A DNA stretch of 64,000 bases. Source: Rhodanobacter sp. DHB23 (GTDB lineage Bacteria; Pseudomonadota; Gammaproteobacteria; Xanthomonadales; Rhodanobacteraceae). The DNA is taken from assembly GCF_014842975.1 (NCBI RefSeq), contig NZ_JACYXK010000028.1, forward strand, positions 124,001-188,000. Direction: 5' to 3'. Of the stretch, positions 35,771 to 44,696 are shown one piece after another (within the stretch, counting starts at the first letter, position 1; each line of letters begins with the position of its first letter). The notes below the pieces were generated by a model that was given only the letters and a program-made list of their open reading frames with translations, was not told where the DNA came from and did no database searches. Made by a program: the position numbers and the translations under genes.

Positions 35771-38068
35771 TCAGCGGGGTTCCCCAAGACTTGTCCGGCG
35801 CTGCGCCCACAGCTTGGACACGAAATCCCACGCCATCAGCAGCGCGCCGGCGGCGAACACGATGTCGCCCGGCATGCGCATCCACTGCCAGAACGTGGTG
35901 GTGTCGTAGAACGCGAGGCTGCGTGCGTAGGCATAGCCATGGGTGTAGACCGCCTCCAGCTGCGGCCAGCCGATCGGGTAGAAGTTCAGCACGATCCACA
36001 TCATCACGCCGATGTTGTACAGCCAGAACGCCCACACGCCGCAGCGGTCGCTCCACGGCCGTTCGCCGTTGAAGTAGCGCAGCACCATGTAGAGCAAGCC
36101 GATCGCGAGCAGGCCGAAGGCGCCGAACATGGAGGTGTGCGCGTGGTTGAGCGTGAGGAAGGTGCCGTGCTCGTAGTAGTTCACCAGTGGCGCGTTTAGC
36201 GTGCCGCCGCCGAACACACCTGCGCCCACGAAATTCCAGAACGCCGCGCCCAGGATGTAGAGGTAGGCGAGTTTGTAGGGGAAGCCCTGCTTCTGCTGGA
36301 TGTGCCGCTGCTGGTCGATCGCCTCCAGCGCCAGCAGCACCAGCGGCAGTACTTCGATGAAGGAGAACATGCTGCCCACGCCCACCCACAGACTTGGTTC
36401 GCCGGCCCAGTACAGGTGGTGGCCGGTGCCGAGCACGCCACCGATGATGATCAGGATCCACTCGAACAGCACAGTGCGCTCGACCATCTGCCGCGACACC
36501 AGCCCCAGCGCCATCAGGAAGTAGCCGGTGACTGAGGCGGTGAACAGCTCGAAGGCCAGTTCCACCCACAAGTGCACCACCCACCAGCGCCAGAAGTCGG
36601 TGATCGAGAACGATGGGTTGGGCGAGCCCAGCGGGATCATGCCGCAGACGTAGAGCACGGCGACGCTGAGCGTGCTGAACCATAGCAGGTGCTCGATGCG
36701 GAACAGCCCATAAAGTGTGCCGCCGCCCTGCTTGAACAGCGCTTTCAGTGTTGGCCAGAATGCACGCAGCAGTACTGCGCACCACACGGCGAGGCCGACG
36801 AAGAACAGGATCTGCCAGAAGCGACCCAGTTCCAGATAGGACAGGCCCTGGTTGCCGAGCCAGAACCAGTGCTTGTCGACCGTGCCGGCGATGCCGAGGT
36901 AATCGCCGGTCAGCGCGCCGGCCACGATGACCACCAGCACCCAGAAGATCAGGTTCACCAGAAAGCGCTGGCAGCGCGGCTCGCTGCGGCCGATGATCGG
37001 AGCGAGGAACAACCCTGCGGCGATCCAGCTGACGCCGATCCACACGATGGGCGCCTGTACGTGCACACTGCGCAGGAACGCGAACGGCAGCCACTTGTCT
37101 ACCTCGATGCCGTAGAAGCTCGCACGGTCGGTGTAGTAGTGCGCCATGATTGAGCCAGCGAGGATCTGCACCAGCAGCACGCCGGTCACCACCAGGAAGT
37201 ACTTCCACAGCGCCTTCTGGCTGGGGGTGGGTGCGCGGAACACGCTGAGCACGGGCTCGAAGGTCTCGTTCGTCGCTTTCGGTTCGATCCACAGGCGGAA
37301 GATCACCAGGATCGCGCCGATGGCGAAGAACACCATGGTGAACGAGGCCCAGGTCCAGGTGAAGGTGGCTGCGGTGGGGTGGTTGCCCACCAGTGGTTCG
37401 GACGGCCAGTTGGAGGTCCAGGAATAGTCTTTGCCCGGGCGACGCGCCACCGTAGTCAGCGCGGAGTAGAGCAGGAAGCTTGCGGTCCGCTTGGCGCTTT
37501 CAGGGTTCAGGGCGCGAGCGCCGGTATAGCCCTTGGTGAAGTCATCCTTCAACAGCGACGCCCCGATGCGCGCGCGCAGCGTGACGATCGCCTTGGCCAC
37601 GGTATCGGATAGCACTATCTGCGGCTGGCTGAGGTCGATGCCCTGAAGCTGCTGGCGCATCGTGGTGGTGACACCGGATTGCTGGTCGGCGTCGATGGCG
37701 TCGAATGGCTTGCCATAACGCGTCAGCGCGAGGTTGTTCTGCACCTCCTTCGCCAATTGCACGAGGTATTCGGCGGTGTAGTCCTCGCCGAAGGCGGAGC
37801 CCATGCCGTACAGGCTGCCGTAGTCCATCAGGTCGGCCTTCTGGAAGCCCGACTTGCCGGCGACGATGTCGGCGTAGCTCATCACCACAGTACCGTCGCC
37901 GGCGGTCATCTGCTGCGGGATCGGTGCGGCCTGCTGATAGGTGCTGCGGGTGGCCGCCAGCATGCCGATCGAACAGGCAATGGTGGCGGCAACGAGTATC
38001 CAGATCAGTATCCGGCTGACGCGATCCTGCGGACCGGCGTGGTCTGCAGGCAAGGTGTCTGAGGCCAT
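35771..38068 (-). CDS. norB: Quinol-dependent nitric oxide reductase
   Basis: 765 residues. Single-subunit qNOR of the inner membrane, reducing two NO to N2O with electrons from quinol. The N-terminal extension absent from cytochrome-c-type NorB is present (about residues 40-230, FQKADLMDYGSLYGMGSAFG). The core has about 12 TM segments with the metal ligands WWVVHLWVE, GTGHHLYW and LNHAHTSMFGA. AAGGAG precedes the ATG at 38068, and an FNR/DNR-like box lies about 75 bases further upstream. Confidence 0.95.
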   Translation of the reverse strand: MASDTLPADHAGPQDRVSRILIWILVAATIACSIGMLAATRSTYQQAAPIPQQMTAGDGTVVMSYADIVAGKSGFQKADLMDYGSLYGMGSAFGEDYTAEYLVQLAKEVQNNLALTRYGKPFDAIDADQQSGVTTTMRQQLQGIDLSQPQIVLSDTVAKAIVTLRARIGASLLKDDFTKGYTGARALNPESAKRTASFLLYSALTTVARRPGKDYSWTSNWPSEPLVGNHPTAATFTWTWASFTMVFFAIGAILVIFRLWIEPKATNETFEPVLSVFRAPTPSQKALWKYFLVVTGVLLVQILAGSIMAHYYTDRASFYGIEVDKWLPFAFLRSVHVQAPIVWIGVSWIAAGLFLAPIIGRSEPRCQRFLVNLIFWVLVVIVAGALTGDYLGIAGTVDKHWFWLGNQGLSYLELGRFWQILFFVGLAVWCAVLLRAFWPTLKALFKQGGGTLYGLFRIEHLLWFSTLSVAVLYVCGMIPLGSPNPSFSITDFWRWWVVHLWVELAFELFTASVTGYFLMALGLVSRQMVERTVLFEWILIIIGGVLGTGHHLYWAGEPSLWVGVGSMFSFIEVLPLVLLALEAIDQQRHIQQKQGFPYKLAYLYILGAAFWNFVGAGVFGGGTLNAPLVNYYEHGTFLTLNHAHTSMFGAFGLLAIGLLYMVLRYFNGERPWSDRCGVWAFWLYNIGVMMWIVLNFYPIGWPQLEAVYTHGYAYARSLAFYDTTTFWQWMRMPGDIVFAAGALLMAWDFVSKLWAQRRTSLGEPR

Positions 38069-38136
38069 GCGAATCTCCTTGGGAAAGTGGGGGGAGGATG
38101 CGGGCGGCATGCTAGGCGCCGATGGGTCAATCTTTC

Positions 38137-38150
38137 CTGATCTACATCAA
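38137..38150 (-). promoter_or_regulatory. FNR/DNR-like binding site upstream of norB
   Basis: On the minus strand the site reads TTGAT-GTAG-ATCAG, one mismatch from the TTGAT-N4-ATCAA consensus. Its centre is about 75 bases before the norB start codon, consistent with activation by a Crp/Fnr-type oxygen or NO sensor. Confidence 0.65.
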
Positions 38151-38226
38151 CCGATGCCTGCGTTGGTGTAGCTGGCCGGGTCGGTGCGTGGTCGACTGGC
38201 GCTGCACCAGCCGCCAGGCTGGACAT

Positions 38227-38859
38227 CTAGAGATCGAAGGCTGCACCGATCAGCACCATCGTTTCGCCGCGGTTGGGCTCGTGGAGCGAGCCGTTGGAGA
38301 TATGGCGGATCTGGAAATTCACATGGCGGCCCTGCCAGCCGAGTGTGCTCACGAATTCGTAGGCACTGCTCAAGGCCTGGGTACGGCCGCTGTGCATCGC
38401 TGGCTGAAAACTGAAGAACAACGGTCGGTACCAACTGGTGTCGTCGCCATAGTGAATTCGTGCACCACCAGCGATCAGCCATACTGAATCGGTCGTTTGG
38501 TAGCGCCGGTATCGGTATCGTTCGACATCACGGCCATCAATCCAGCCCACAGAGACATCGGGCGACCAAGTGAGACGACTCGTCCCGATGCGTCGCTCAT
38601 CAAACACGCCTTCAATGAACACCGCTGAGGCGCTTGCACAATCCATGTAGCTGGGGCCGACCTCGATGCTCAGCTGTCTTGCAGCCGAGGCGCGAAAAGA
38701 GGGAAGGGCGAGGCCAAACGCGAGAGCAAGAGCAAGCCCAAAAGACTTGCCAGATACATATCTCGCTCCGTTGCCGCCGGTGCGATGTGAAGCTGTTGCT
38801 TGAGTGGCACTGTCACTAAAGCGGCATGTTTTCTTCCCGCCTGGAATCATGAACTTCAT
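38227..38859 (-). CDS. PagL-like lipid A 3-O-deacylase (acyloxyacyl hydrolase)
   Basis: About 210 residues. After a long charged N-terminus comes a hydrophobic signal (LALALAFGLALPSFRASA), then a beta-barrel-like protein ending in RHISNGSLHEPNRGE and a final aromatic/hydrophobic Leu. The His-Ser pair in that motif matches the PagL active site in the outer membrane. The signal sits unusually far from the N-terminus, so the start is uncertain (38913, 38859 or 38850). Lower GC than neighbouring genes hints at acquisition. Confidence 0.75.
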   Translation of the reverse strand: MKFMIPGGKKTCRFSDSATQATASHRTGGNGARYVSGKSFGLALALAFGLALPSFRASAARQLSIEVGPSYMDCASASAVFIEGVFDERRIGTSRLTWSPDVSVGWIDGRDVERYRYRRYQTTDSVWLIAGGARIHYGDDTSWYRPLFFSFQPAMHSGRTQALSSAYEFVSTLGWQGRHVNFQIRHISNGSLHEPNRGETMVLIGAAFDL

Positions 38860-39061
38860 CCATACATCTCGTCGGGCAAATGCTCCTTCGAGTGGACTCC
38901 GTCCGTATTTCACAAATTGATTGCGCCTTGTATGAATGCATTTCTGGTTCTGCCGTGGGAACCCATGAAGAGGCCAATTTGATCTAGCGGCGGCAATTTT
39001 GTGACATACGCAACCACTGTCTTGGCGGAAGGATGCTCACGAACCATATCGGCATCCGTAC

Positions 39062-40567
39062 ATGAAGCAGGACAAGACGAACGCGGCCCTCACACATGGA
39101 GCGCGGCATGGCATGGTCCTGTTGGCCACCGTCATGTTCACCGGTTGTGCCAGCACGGCCGGCTTGCACACGCAGGCGACGATGCGGGATGTGAATCAAG
39201 TGCAGGCCACCCGTAGCCTTTCGGGTACGTCGCTATCGGTCGCGGCATGGCCACAGGATGAGTGGTGGACGGAGTACGGCGACCCGCAACTCGATAGGCT
39301 GATGGACAACGCCTTGAACGGCCAGCCAGGACTGCGCATCGCTGAGGCGCGTGTGCGCCAAGCGCAGGCAGTGGCTGGCGTGGTTGCCGCTGGGCTGTAT
39401 CCGCAGGCCAACGCGAGCATAAAGAGCACTCGTCAGCGCTTCAGCGAGGACGGCACGGTGCCGCCGCCGATAGCCGGCACCTGGCAGACCATCAACGATC
39501 TCTCGCTGGGAGTGGGCTACGAACTGGATTTCTGGGGCAAGAATCACGCGGCGGTGAGTGCAGCTATCGATCGCGTTCATGCTACCGAAGTAGATCTGCA
39601 GGCAGCGCGGCTCATGCTCGCAACCGCGCTGACGCGCGTCTACCTGCGGCTCGACCTTGCATACGCGCAACTCGACTTGGCGCAGGCAACATTAAAGCAA
39701 CGCGAGCAGACGTTGGCGCTGACCCGTCGGCGCGTTGCCGCGCAGATCGACTCCCAGCTGGAATTGACCCAGGCCGAAGCTGCTTTGCCGGTCGCACGAG
39801 AGCGTATCGCCGCGATCAACGAATCAATCGCGCTGATCGCGAACCAACTCGCAGCGCTGCAGGGCAAGGGCCCGGATGCCGGATTGCAGATTGCCCGACC
39901 GCAACTGGCCGGCATGGGCGCGGTTAGCCTGCCGGGCAACCTGCCAGCCGAACTGGTCGGCCGGCGCCCCGACGTGGTGGCCGATCGCTGGCGCGTCGAG
40001 GCGGCCAGCCAGGACATCAAGGTGGCCAGGGCGCAGTTCTATCCCAACATCAGTCTTAACAGCCTGGTCGGCTTGCAGAGTCTGGGCTTCGACAACTTTC
40101 TTGATGCTGGAAGCCGAGTGATCGGCATCGGTCCGGCGATCTCACTGCCAATCTTCGACGGGGGGCGGTTGCGCGGCAATCTTGGCGCGCGCCAAGCCGG
40201 CTACGACGCGGCCGTCGAGCACTACAACGCCACGGTGATTGCCGCCGTGCATGACGTGGTCGACCAGTTGGTGTCGTTGCACTGGCTGGAGCAGCAGGAG
40301 CACGAACAGAACGAGGCATTGCGTCTGACGCAGCGCGCCTACGACTTGGCGCTGGCGCGCTACCGCAGCGGCCTTGCGAATTACCTGCAGGTGCTATCGG
40401 CCGAAGCTCAGGTCTTGGCGCAGAAGCGGCTGGTGATCGATTCGCAGTCGCGCCAGCGCGAATTGCGACTGAACCTGATCCGCGCGCTGGGTGGTGGCTA
40501 CAGTCCGGCCGTCGTGCCGGATGCCGCCGCGGCGACGCATGCACACATCCGTGGGAGCAAGTCATGA
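39062..40567 (+). CDS. Efflux outer-membrane factor, NodT family
   Basis: 501 residues. A signal with lipobox (VMFTGCASTAG) is followed by the two outer-membrane-efflux repeats: DEWWTEYGDPQLDRLMDNAL, LGVGYELDFWGKN, then LVGRRPDVVADRWRVEAAS and a final LGGGYSP. It provides the exit duct of a tripartite pump with the next two genes, overlapping the adaptor start by four bases. Confidence 0.92.
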   Translation: MKQDKTNAALTHGARHGMVLLATVMFTGCASTAGLHTQATMRDVNQVQATRSLSGTSLSVAAWPQDEWWTEYGDPQLDRLMDNALNGQPGLRIAEARVRQAQAVAGVVAAGLYPQANASIKSTRQRFSEDGTVPPPIAGTWQTINDLSLGVGYELDFWGKNHAAVSAAIDRVHATEVDLQAARLMLATALTRVYLRLDLAYAQLDLAQATLKQREQTLALTRRRVAAQIDSQLELTQAEAALPVARERIAAINESIALIANQLAALQGKGPDAGLQIARPQLAGMGAVSLPGNLPAELVGRRPDVVADRWRVEAASQDIKVARAQFYPNISLNSLVGLQSLGFDNFLDAGSRVIGIGPAISLPIFDGGRLRGNLGARQAGYDAAVEHYNATVIAAVHDVVDQLVSLHWLEQQEHEQNEALRLTQRAYDLALARYRSGLANYLQVLSAEAQVLAQKRLVIDSQSRQRELRLNLIRALGGGYSPAVVPDAAAATHAHIRGSKS

Positions 40568-41751
40568 GTACCGATGCAGATACGCCGAAGGCGGGTGCTA
40601 CTACCGCGTCAACGACAAACCCTTCGCCGGCGCTGCGTTCACGCCTCGGCCAGTTGCTGGGCATGACCGTGGTGGTGGTCGCGGTGTTCGGCGTGGCGCT
40701 ATGGTGGTTGTTCGCGGGCCAGTACCGTGAGACCACCGAGGACGCTTACGTCGATGGCAACGTGGTGGCGGTGACAGCCCAGGTCAGCGGTGTGGTCACC
40801 GAGATCAATGCGGACAACACCGATTACGTCAGCGCTGGCAGCCGCATGGTGAAGCTCGACGACACCGATGCTCGGCTCGCGCTCGCACGCGCCGAGGCGC
40901 AACTGGCGCGCACTGTGCGACAAGTGCGCGCGCAGTACGCCAACGTCGGTCAGAGTCGCGCCAATTTGCAGTTACGAGAAGTCGAGCTGTCGCGGGCGAA
41001 GGCCGACCTGGCGCGCCGGCACGAGCTGCTTGCCAGCGGCGCGATTTCCGGTGAGGAAGTGAAGCACGCCGAACAGGCCGTGCGCGCCGCCACTGCCGCA
41101 CTCGGCGCGGCCACCCAGCAGGTCGCCGGGAGCAGCGCACTGGTCGACCGCACTTCGATTGCGAACAATCCGGACGTGCTGGCTGCCGCCTCGCAGGTGC
41201 GCGATGCCTGGATCACTCTCTACCGCACCAACGTACCCGCACCGGTCACCGGCATGGTGACCAAGCGCAACGTGCAGCTCGGGCAGAAGATCAGTCCGGG
41301 CGTATCGCTGATGTCGGTGGTACCGATGGATCACCTCTGGGTCAACGCGAACTTCAAGGAGTCCCAATTGCGGCACATCCGCATTGGCCAGACGGTCGAG
41401 CTGGTCGCCGACGTGTACGGCGACGACGTGGTCTACCGCGGCACCGTGATCGGGCAAGAGGCCGGTACCGGCAGCGCGTTTTCGTTGCTGCCCGCGCAAA
41501 ACGCCACCGGCAACTGGATCAAGGTGGTTCAACGCGTACCGGTTCGCATTGCGTTGGATCCGCGACAGGTGGTGGAGCATCCACTGCAGTTGGGCTTGTC
41601 GATGAAGGCCGTCGTGGCCACACGCCAGCGCGAAGGCAGCCGGCTGGTCGAGCCGGGTTCGCAGGAACACGGCTACCACACCAATGTCTTCGCCAACGAA
41701 TTGGTCAGGGCGGATGCCGTGGTCGACAGGATCATCGCGGCCAACCGCTAG
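40564..41751 (+). CDS. HlyD/EmrA-type membrane fusion protein
   Basis: 395 residues. One TM segment at about residues 33-53 anchors it in the inner membrane, followed by TTEDAYVDGNVVAVTAQVSG, a long helical hairpin and VPAPVTGMVTKRNVQLGQ. These are hallmarks of EmrA-type adaptors that work with MFS pumps. It lies between the outer-membrane factor and the 14-TM transporter. Confidence 0.93.
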   Translation: MSTDADTPKAGATTASTTNPSPALRSRLGQLLGMTVVVVAVFGVALWWLFAGQYRETTEDAYVDGNVVAVTAQVSGVVTEINADNTDYVSAGSRMVKLDDTDARLALARAEAQLARTVRQVRAQYANVGQSRANLQLREVELSRAKADLARRHELLASGAISGEEVKHAEQAVRAATAALGAATQQVAGSSALVDRTSIANNPDVLAAASQVRDAWITLYRTNVPAPVTGMVTKRNVQLGQKISPGVSLMSVVPMDHLWVNANFKESQLRHIRIGQTVELVADVYGDDVVYRGTVIGQEAGTGSAFSLLPAQNATGNWIKVVQRVPVRIALDPRQVVEHPLQLGLSMKAVVATRQREGSRLVEPGSQEHGYHTNVFANELVRADAVVDRIIAANR

Positions 41752-41778
41752 GCGCCGGCGCATCAGGAGGGCATCGCC

Positions 41779-43308
41779 ATGAACATGCGCGTACCGGAGC
41801 TCGGGCTGTACGCCACGATCTTCGTGCTTGCTGCAATCGAGTTCCTGCAGCTGAGCATGGTCGCCTTCGGCGCCGGCCCGATCATGGGCGAGGTGAGCAT
41901 CACACCGGAGGACTTCAGCCTGATTGCGGCGATCTATGCAAGCGTGGCGATCCTGATGATCTCGATGCAGCGCTGGTTCGTGACCCGCTTCGGTGGAAGG
42001 CAATTCATCCAGTGTTCCACCGCGGTATCGCTGCTCGGAGCGGTTTTGTGCGCGACCAGCCACGACTTCGCCTCGTTTCTGCTCGGCCGTTTCGTGATGG
42101 CGGTCGGCGGCGGTGCACTGTTCACGTCGGCACGCATGATCATCCACCATCGGCTGGCGGGTCCCAAGCGTTTCATGGGCATCAAGTCGCTGGCCTACAG
42201 TGTGGCACTGTGCATCTCGGCCGGACCCTGGCTGGCGGCGCAGGCGGTGTCGAACGACACCTGGTCCGTGATCTTCTGGCTGCTGGCAATCCTCGACGTC
42301 GTCGCGTTCGTTCTCGCCAGCGGAAGCCTGAACAACAGCCTGCGCGGCTACGAGGAAGGGCGCAGCGATTGGAATCCGGGGATGCAGGTGCTGCTGGTGG
42401 GCGGCAGTTTCGGCTTGCTGTATGCGCTGCAGCGCTTCTATTACGACTTCTACGGTGACGTGCTGTTTGTCGCCAGCGTGCTGGTGGCTGCACTGGTGGC
42501 GTTGATCCTCTACGCGCATCACCAGCGTCGCCGCAGGCAGCCGTTGCTGCACATTCGCCCGATGCTGCACACGCGCTACCTCGCCGGCCTCACCTTGTTC
42601 CTGTTTGCCTACCTGATGCTGGGTGCGAACAACTACGTGATACCGGTGATGCTGCAACGGACGCTGGGATATTCGTGGGAAAGCGTGGGCCATTTCGAGG
42701 CGATTGGCGCGCTTGCCGCGGTGGCTACCTTTACCGTGGTGTCGAAGTTGCTACCGAAGCATCCCTCGCCACGCAAGTTCTGGATCACCGGCTTTATTGC
42801 GCTGGGTCTGTTCGGGGTCATGCTGATGCGGCTCGATCCGTCGGCCAGTCCATGGCTGCACATCCTGCCGGCACTGGCCTGCTACAACATTTTCCTGCTG
42901 ACCGTGCTTCCGATCACCGCGATGCAGGCGTTTCGCGAGATGGAAAGCGACGAGACACTGTTCTCCAACGCGCAGCAGTTGAAGAACATGCTGGCCCAGG
43001 CCGGCATCGCGCTGGGCATCTCCATTGCCACGCTGGGTCAGCAATGGCGCACCACCGTACATTACAACGTGCTCAACGCCCAAGTGACCCCGGACAATCC
43101 AGTCTATGAGGCAACTATCCGCCACCTGCAGGAGGCACTGAGCACAAGCGTCGGTCCGGCGCAGGCAGGGCAGATCGCAGTAGCGCGTGTGGCGCAAATG
43201 CTCAACCAGCAAGCGGCGCTCCTGGCCAACATCGATCATTTCAGCATGATCGCCATGCTCGCTTCGCTGGGCATAGTGGTGACGTTGTTGCAGCGAGTGT
43301 TCCGGTAA
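41779..43308 (+). CDS. MFS drug:H+ antiporter, DHA2/EmrB type
   Basis: 509 residues with about 14 TM segments, as expected for DHA2 transporters. The N-terminal half has an atypical motif A region (RWFVTRFGGRQFIQ) and LLGRFVMAVGGGALFTSARM. Together with the two preceding genes it forms an EmrAB-TolC-like export system for hydrophobic toxicants; no regulator gene directly adjoins it. Confidence 0.92.
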   Translation: MNMRVPELGLYATIFVLAAIEFLQLSMVAFGAGPIMGEVSITPEDFSLIAAIYASVAILMISMQRWFVTRFGGRQFIQCSTAVSLLGAVLCATSHDFASFLLGRFVMAVGGGALFTSARMIIHHRLAGPKRFMGIKSLAYSVALCISAGPWLAAQAVSNDTWSVIFWLLAILDVVAFVLASGSLNNSLRGYEEGRSDWNPGMQVLLVGGSFGLLYALQRFYYDFYGDVLFVASVLVAALVALILYAHHQRRRRQPLLHIRPMLHTRYLAGLTLFLFAYLMLGANNYVIPVMLQRTLGYSWESVGHFEAIGALAAVATFTVVSKLLPKHPSPRKFWITGFIALGLFGVMLMRLDPSASPWLHILPALACYNIFLLTVLPITAMQAFREMESDETLFSNAQQLKNMLAQAGIALGISIATLGQQWRTTVHYNVLNAQVTPDNPVYEATIRHLQEALSTSVGPAQAGQIAVARVAQMLNQQAALLANIDHFSMIAMLASLGIVVTLLQRVFR

Positions 43309-43317
43309 AGACGGCCA

Positions 43318-43336
43318 ATGCCATTGCCGATGGCAT
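43318..43336. terminator. Hairpin between convergent MFS and AhpD-like genes
   Basis: ATGCCAT-TGCCG-ATGGCAT, a perfect 7 bp stem with five-base loop, ten bases after the transporter stop. No T-run follows. Confidence 0.4.
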
Positions 43337-43368
43337 GGATCCGCAGAGGATGACAGACCTGATCGGAA

Positions 43369-43806
43369 TCAGGCCGGCAACTTGCGGAACGCGATGGCGA
43401 AGCGATTCCAGCCATTGATCGCAGTCACCAGCAGGGTGAGGTCGGCGAGTTCGGTATCGGTGAAGTGCGGGCGCACCTGCTCCCACAGCTCGTCAGGCGC
43501 ATGGGTCTGGCTGATCAGGGTGAGCGACTCGGTCCAGGCCAGCGCGGCACGCTCGCGATCGGTGAAGAACGGAGTCTCGTGCCACACACTCAAGGTGGCC
43601 AGTCGGCGCTCATCCTCGCCGGCCTTGCGGGCGTCGGCGGAGTGGGTGTCCACACAATAGGCGCAACCATTGATCTGGGAGGCACGCAGGCGGACCAGTT
43701 CCACCAGCGACTTTTCCAGGTCGCTCTTGGCGATGCGTTGCTCCAGGCCGACCATCGCCTTGATGGCCTCGGGACTGGCTTGGTAGAAGTCGAGACGTTG
43801 GTTCAT
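43369..43806 (-). CDS. AhpD-like carboxymuconolactone-decarboxylase-family protein (copy 1)
   Basis: 145 residues. The AhpD-type redox centre is complete: C48, C51 and H55 in NGCAYCVDTHSADARK. Such proteins act as alkylhydroperoxidase components in the cytoplasm. A paralog of the same length with about three quarters of residues identical lies at 49503-49940. In both places it is divergent from antitoxin-like small genes and an AraC regulator, which suggests a duplicated module. Confidence 0.92.
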   Translation of the reverse strand: MNQRLDFYQASPEAIKAMVGLEQRIAKSDLEKSLVELVRLRASQINGCAYCVDTHSADARKAGEDERRLATLSVWHETPFFTDRERAALAWTESLTLISQTHAPDELWEQVRPHFTDTELADLTLLVTAINGWNRFAIAFRKLPA

Positions 43807-44155
43807 GGGAGTTCTCCGAAGTGAAGTGGGATGGGATACGTGCCTGAGGTCCTGGCGAGCATCCTGCGCGCCATTAGCGGCTTTGTCGTACGACGGGATC
43901 GGCGTACACGTTCGGAATTCTGGAACATGTCGTCGAACGGCAATCGACCGGCTGCCATTTCCTCGCGAATGGCCTGATAGAGGAGCACCTGGACGGCCGG
44001 TCTGAAGTCGACGCAGGAGAAACTGGCAATCCGGCGCAATATTTGACAAGCCACGTCTCGTCGCCGGGATTAGTGTGTAGGCGTCATCAGCCGAGAGAAA
44101 ACGAGCATGCCGGCCCGGCCACGGATATGCCTGGTGCCCCAGTCGGCGTTGCAGC

Positions 44156-44272
44156 AAGCTGCGCTTCCATACAGAACTCGACTTTCCCACCGCAGAGCAA
44201 CTGGTGGGGATGGAGCGTCCGCTCGACGTCATCGATTTCCTGCAGTCGACCCGCCACTGCGAGCGTGGCTGA
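44156..44272 (+). pseudogene. 3' relic of the first small antitoxin-like gene
   Basis: The frame reads TELDFPTAEQLVGMERPLDV and ends in CERG and stop. The intact gene at 50153-50482 ends with AELGYLTAEQLVALDRTEAV and likewise ERG and stop. Upstream of about 44156 the similarity fades, and a TAG at 44078 closes the frame with no ATG, GTG or TTG in between. The 5' half of this copy has been lost. Between 43807 and 44155 I see no supported gene. Confidence 0.65.
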
Positions 44273-44298
44273 CCTTACACGACCAAGGACACTCGTCC

Positions 44299-44622
44299 AT
44301 GAGCCCGATTCAGCGCTTCCGCAACATCACCATCGAACTATTTCAGCTCAAATCCGCACGCGAGACCGTCATCGTCGAGGCTTTCACCGCCCTGGAGGAG
44401 CAGATCCCTGCGCTTGCCTCGCTGGCAGTTCAAAACATCGGCGAGCGGATACGTGCCGCCCACTGGATGTCCATGCATCAACGAGCCTTTGGTGACCGAT
44501 CGGCTTATGACTTGTTGGCTGATGGCGATGTGGACACTGTCTGGGATCGGCTGACGGGAGAGGATGGAGCTCCGCTGCCCAAGTTGACACGGGCGCCGTC
44601 GGCTGGAGGTCCTGCCTACTAG
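44299..44622 (+). CDS. Small antitoxin-like (DUF2384-type) protein, copy 1
   Basis: 107 residues. The C-terminal half, RAAHWMSMHQRAFGDRSAYDLL followed by GDVDTVWDRL, resembles the MbcA/ParS/Xre toxin-binding domain, where a Trp-containing helix precedes a short Gly-rich turn. The N-terminal half is helical (ETVIVEAFTALEEQIPALA). The paralog at 50537-50854 shares RAAHWM, HQRAF, AY.LL and D.VWD. No RES-type toxin gene is nearby. It is followed by an AraC gene, as in the other copy. Confidence 0.75.
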   Translation: MSPIQRFRNITIELFQLKSARETVIVEAFTALEEQIPALASLAVQNIGERIRAAHWMSMHQRAFGDRSAYDLLADGDVDTVWDRLTGEDGAPLPKLTRAPSAGGPAY

Positions 44623-44696
44623 CTAGAATGCGCGAGGCCCCTCAGGTAGGGAATCGTCGTGGGCCGAGAGATGGTTCAGTACATCCGGAGTTGACG

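Noticed and set aside
43803-44054. Minus-strand frame with a protein-like stretch upstream of the first AhpD-like gene
   Set aside because: No start signal or family could be assigned, and it lies in the leader where the AhpD promoter is expected.
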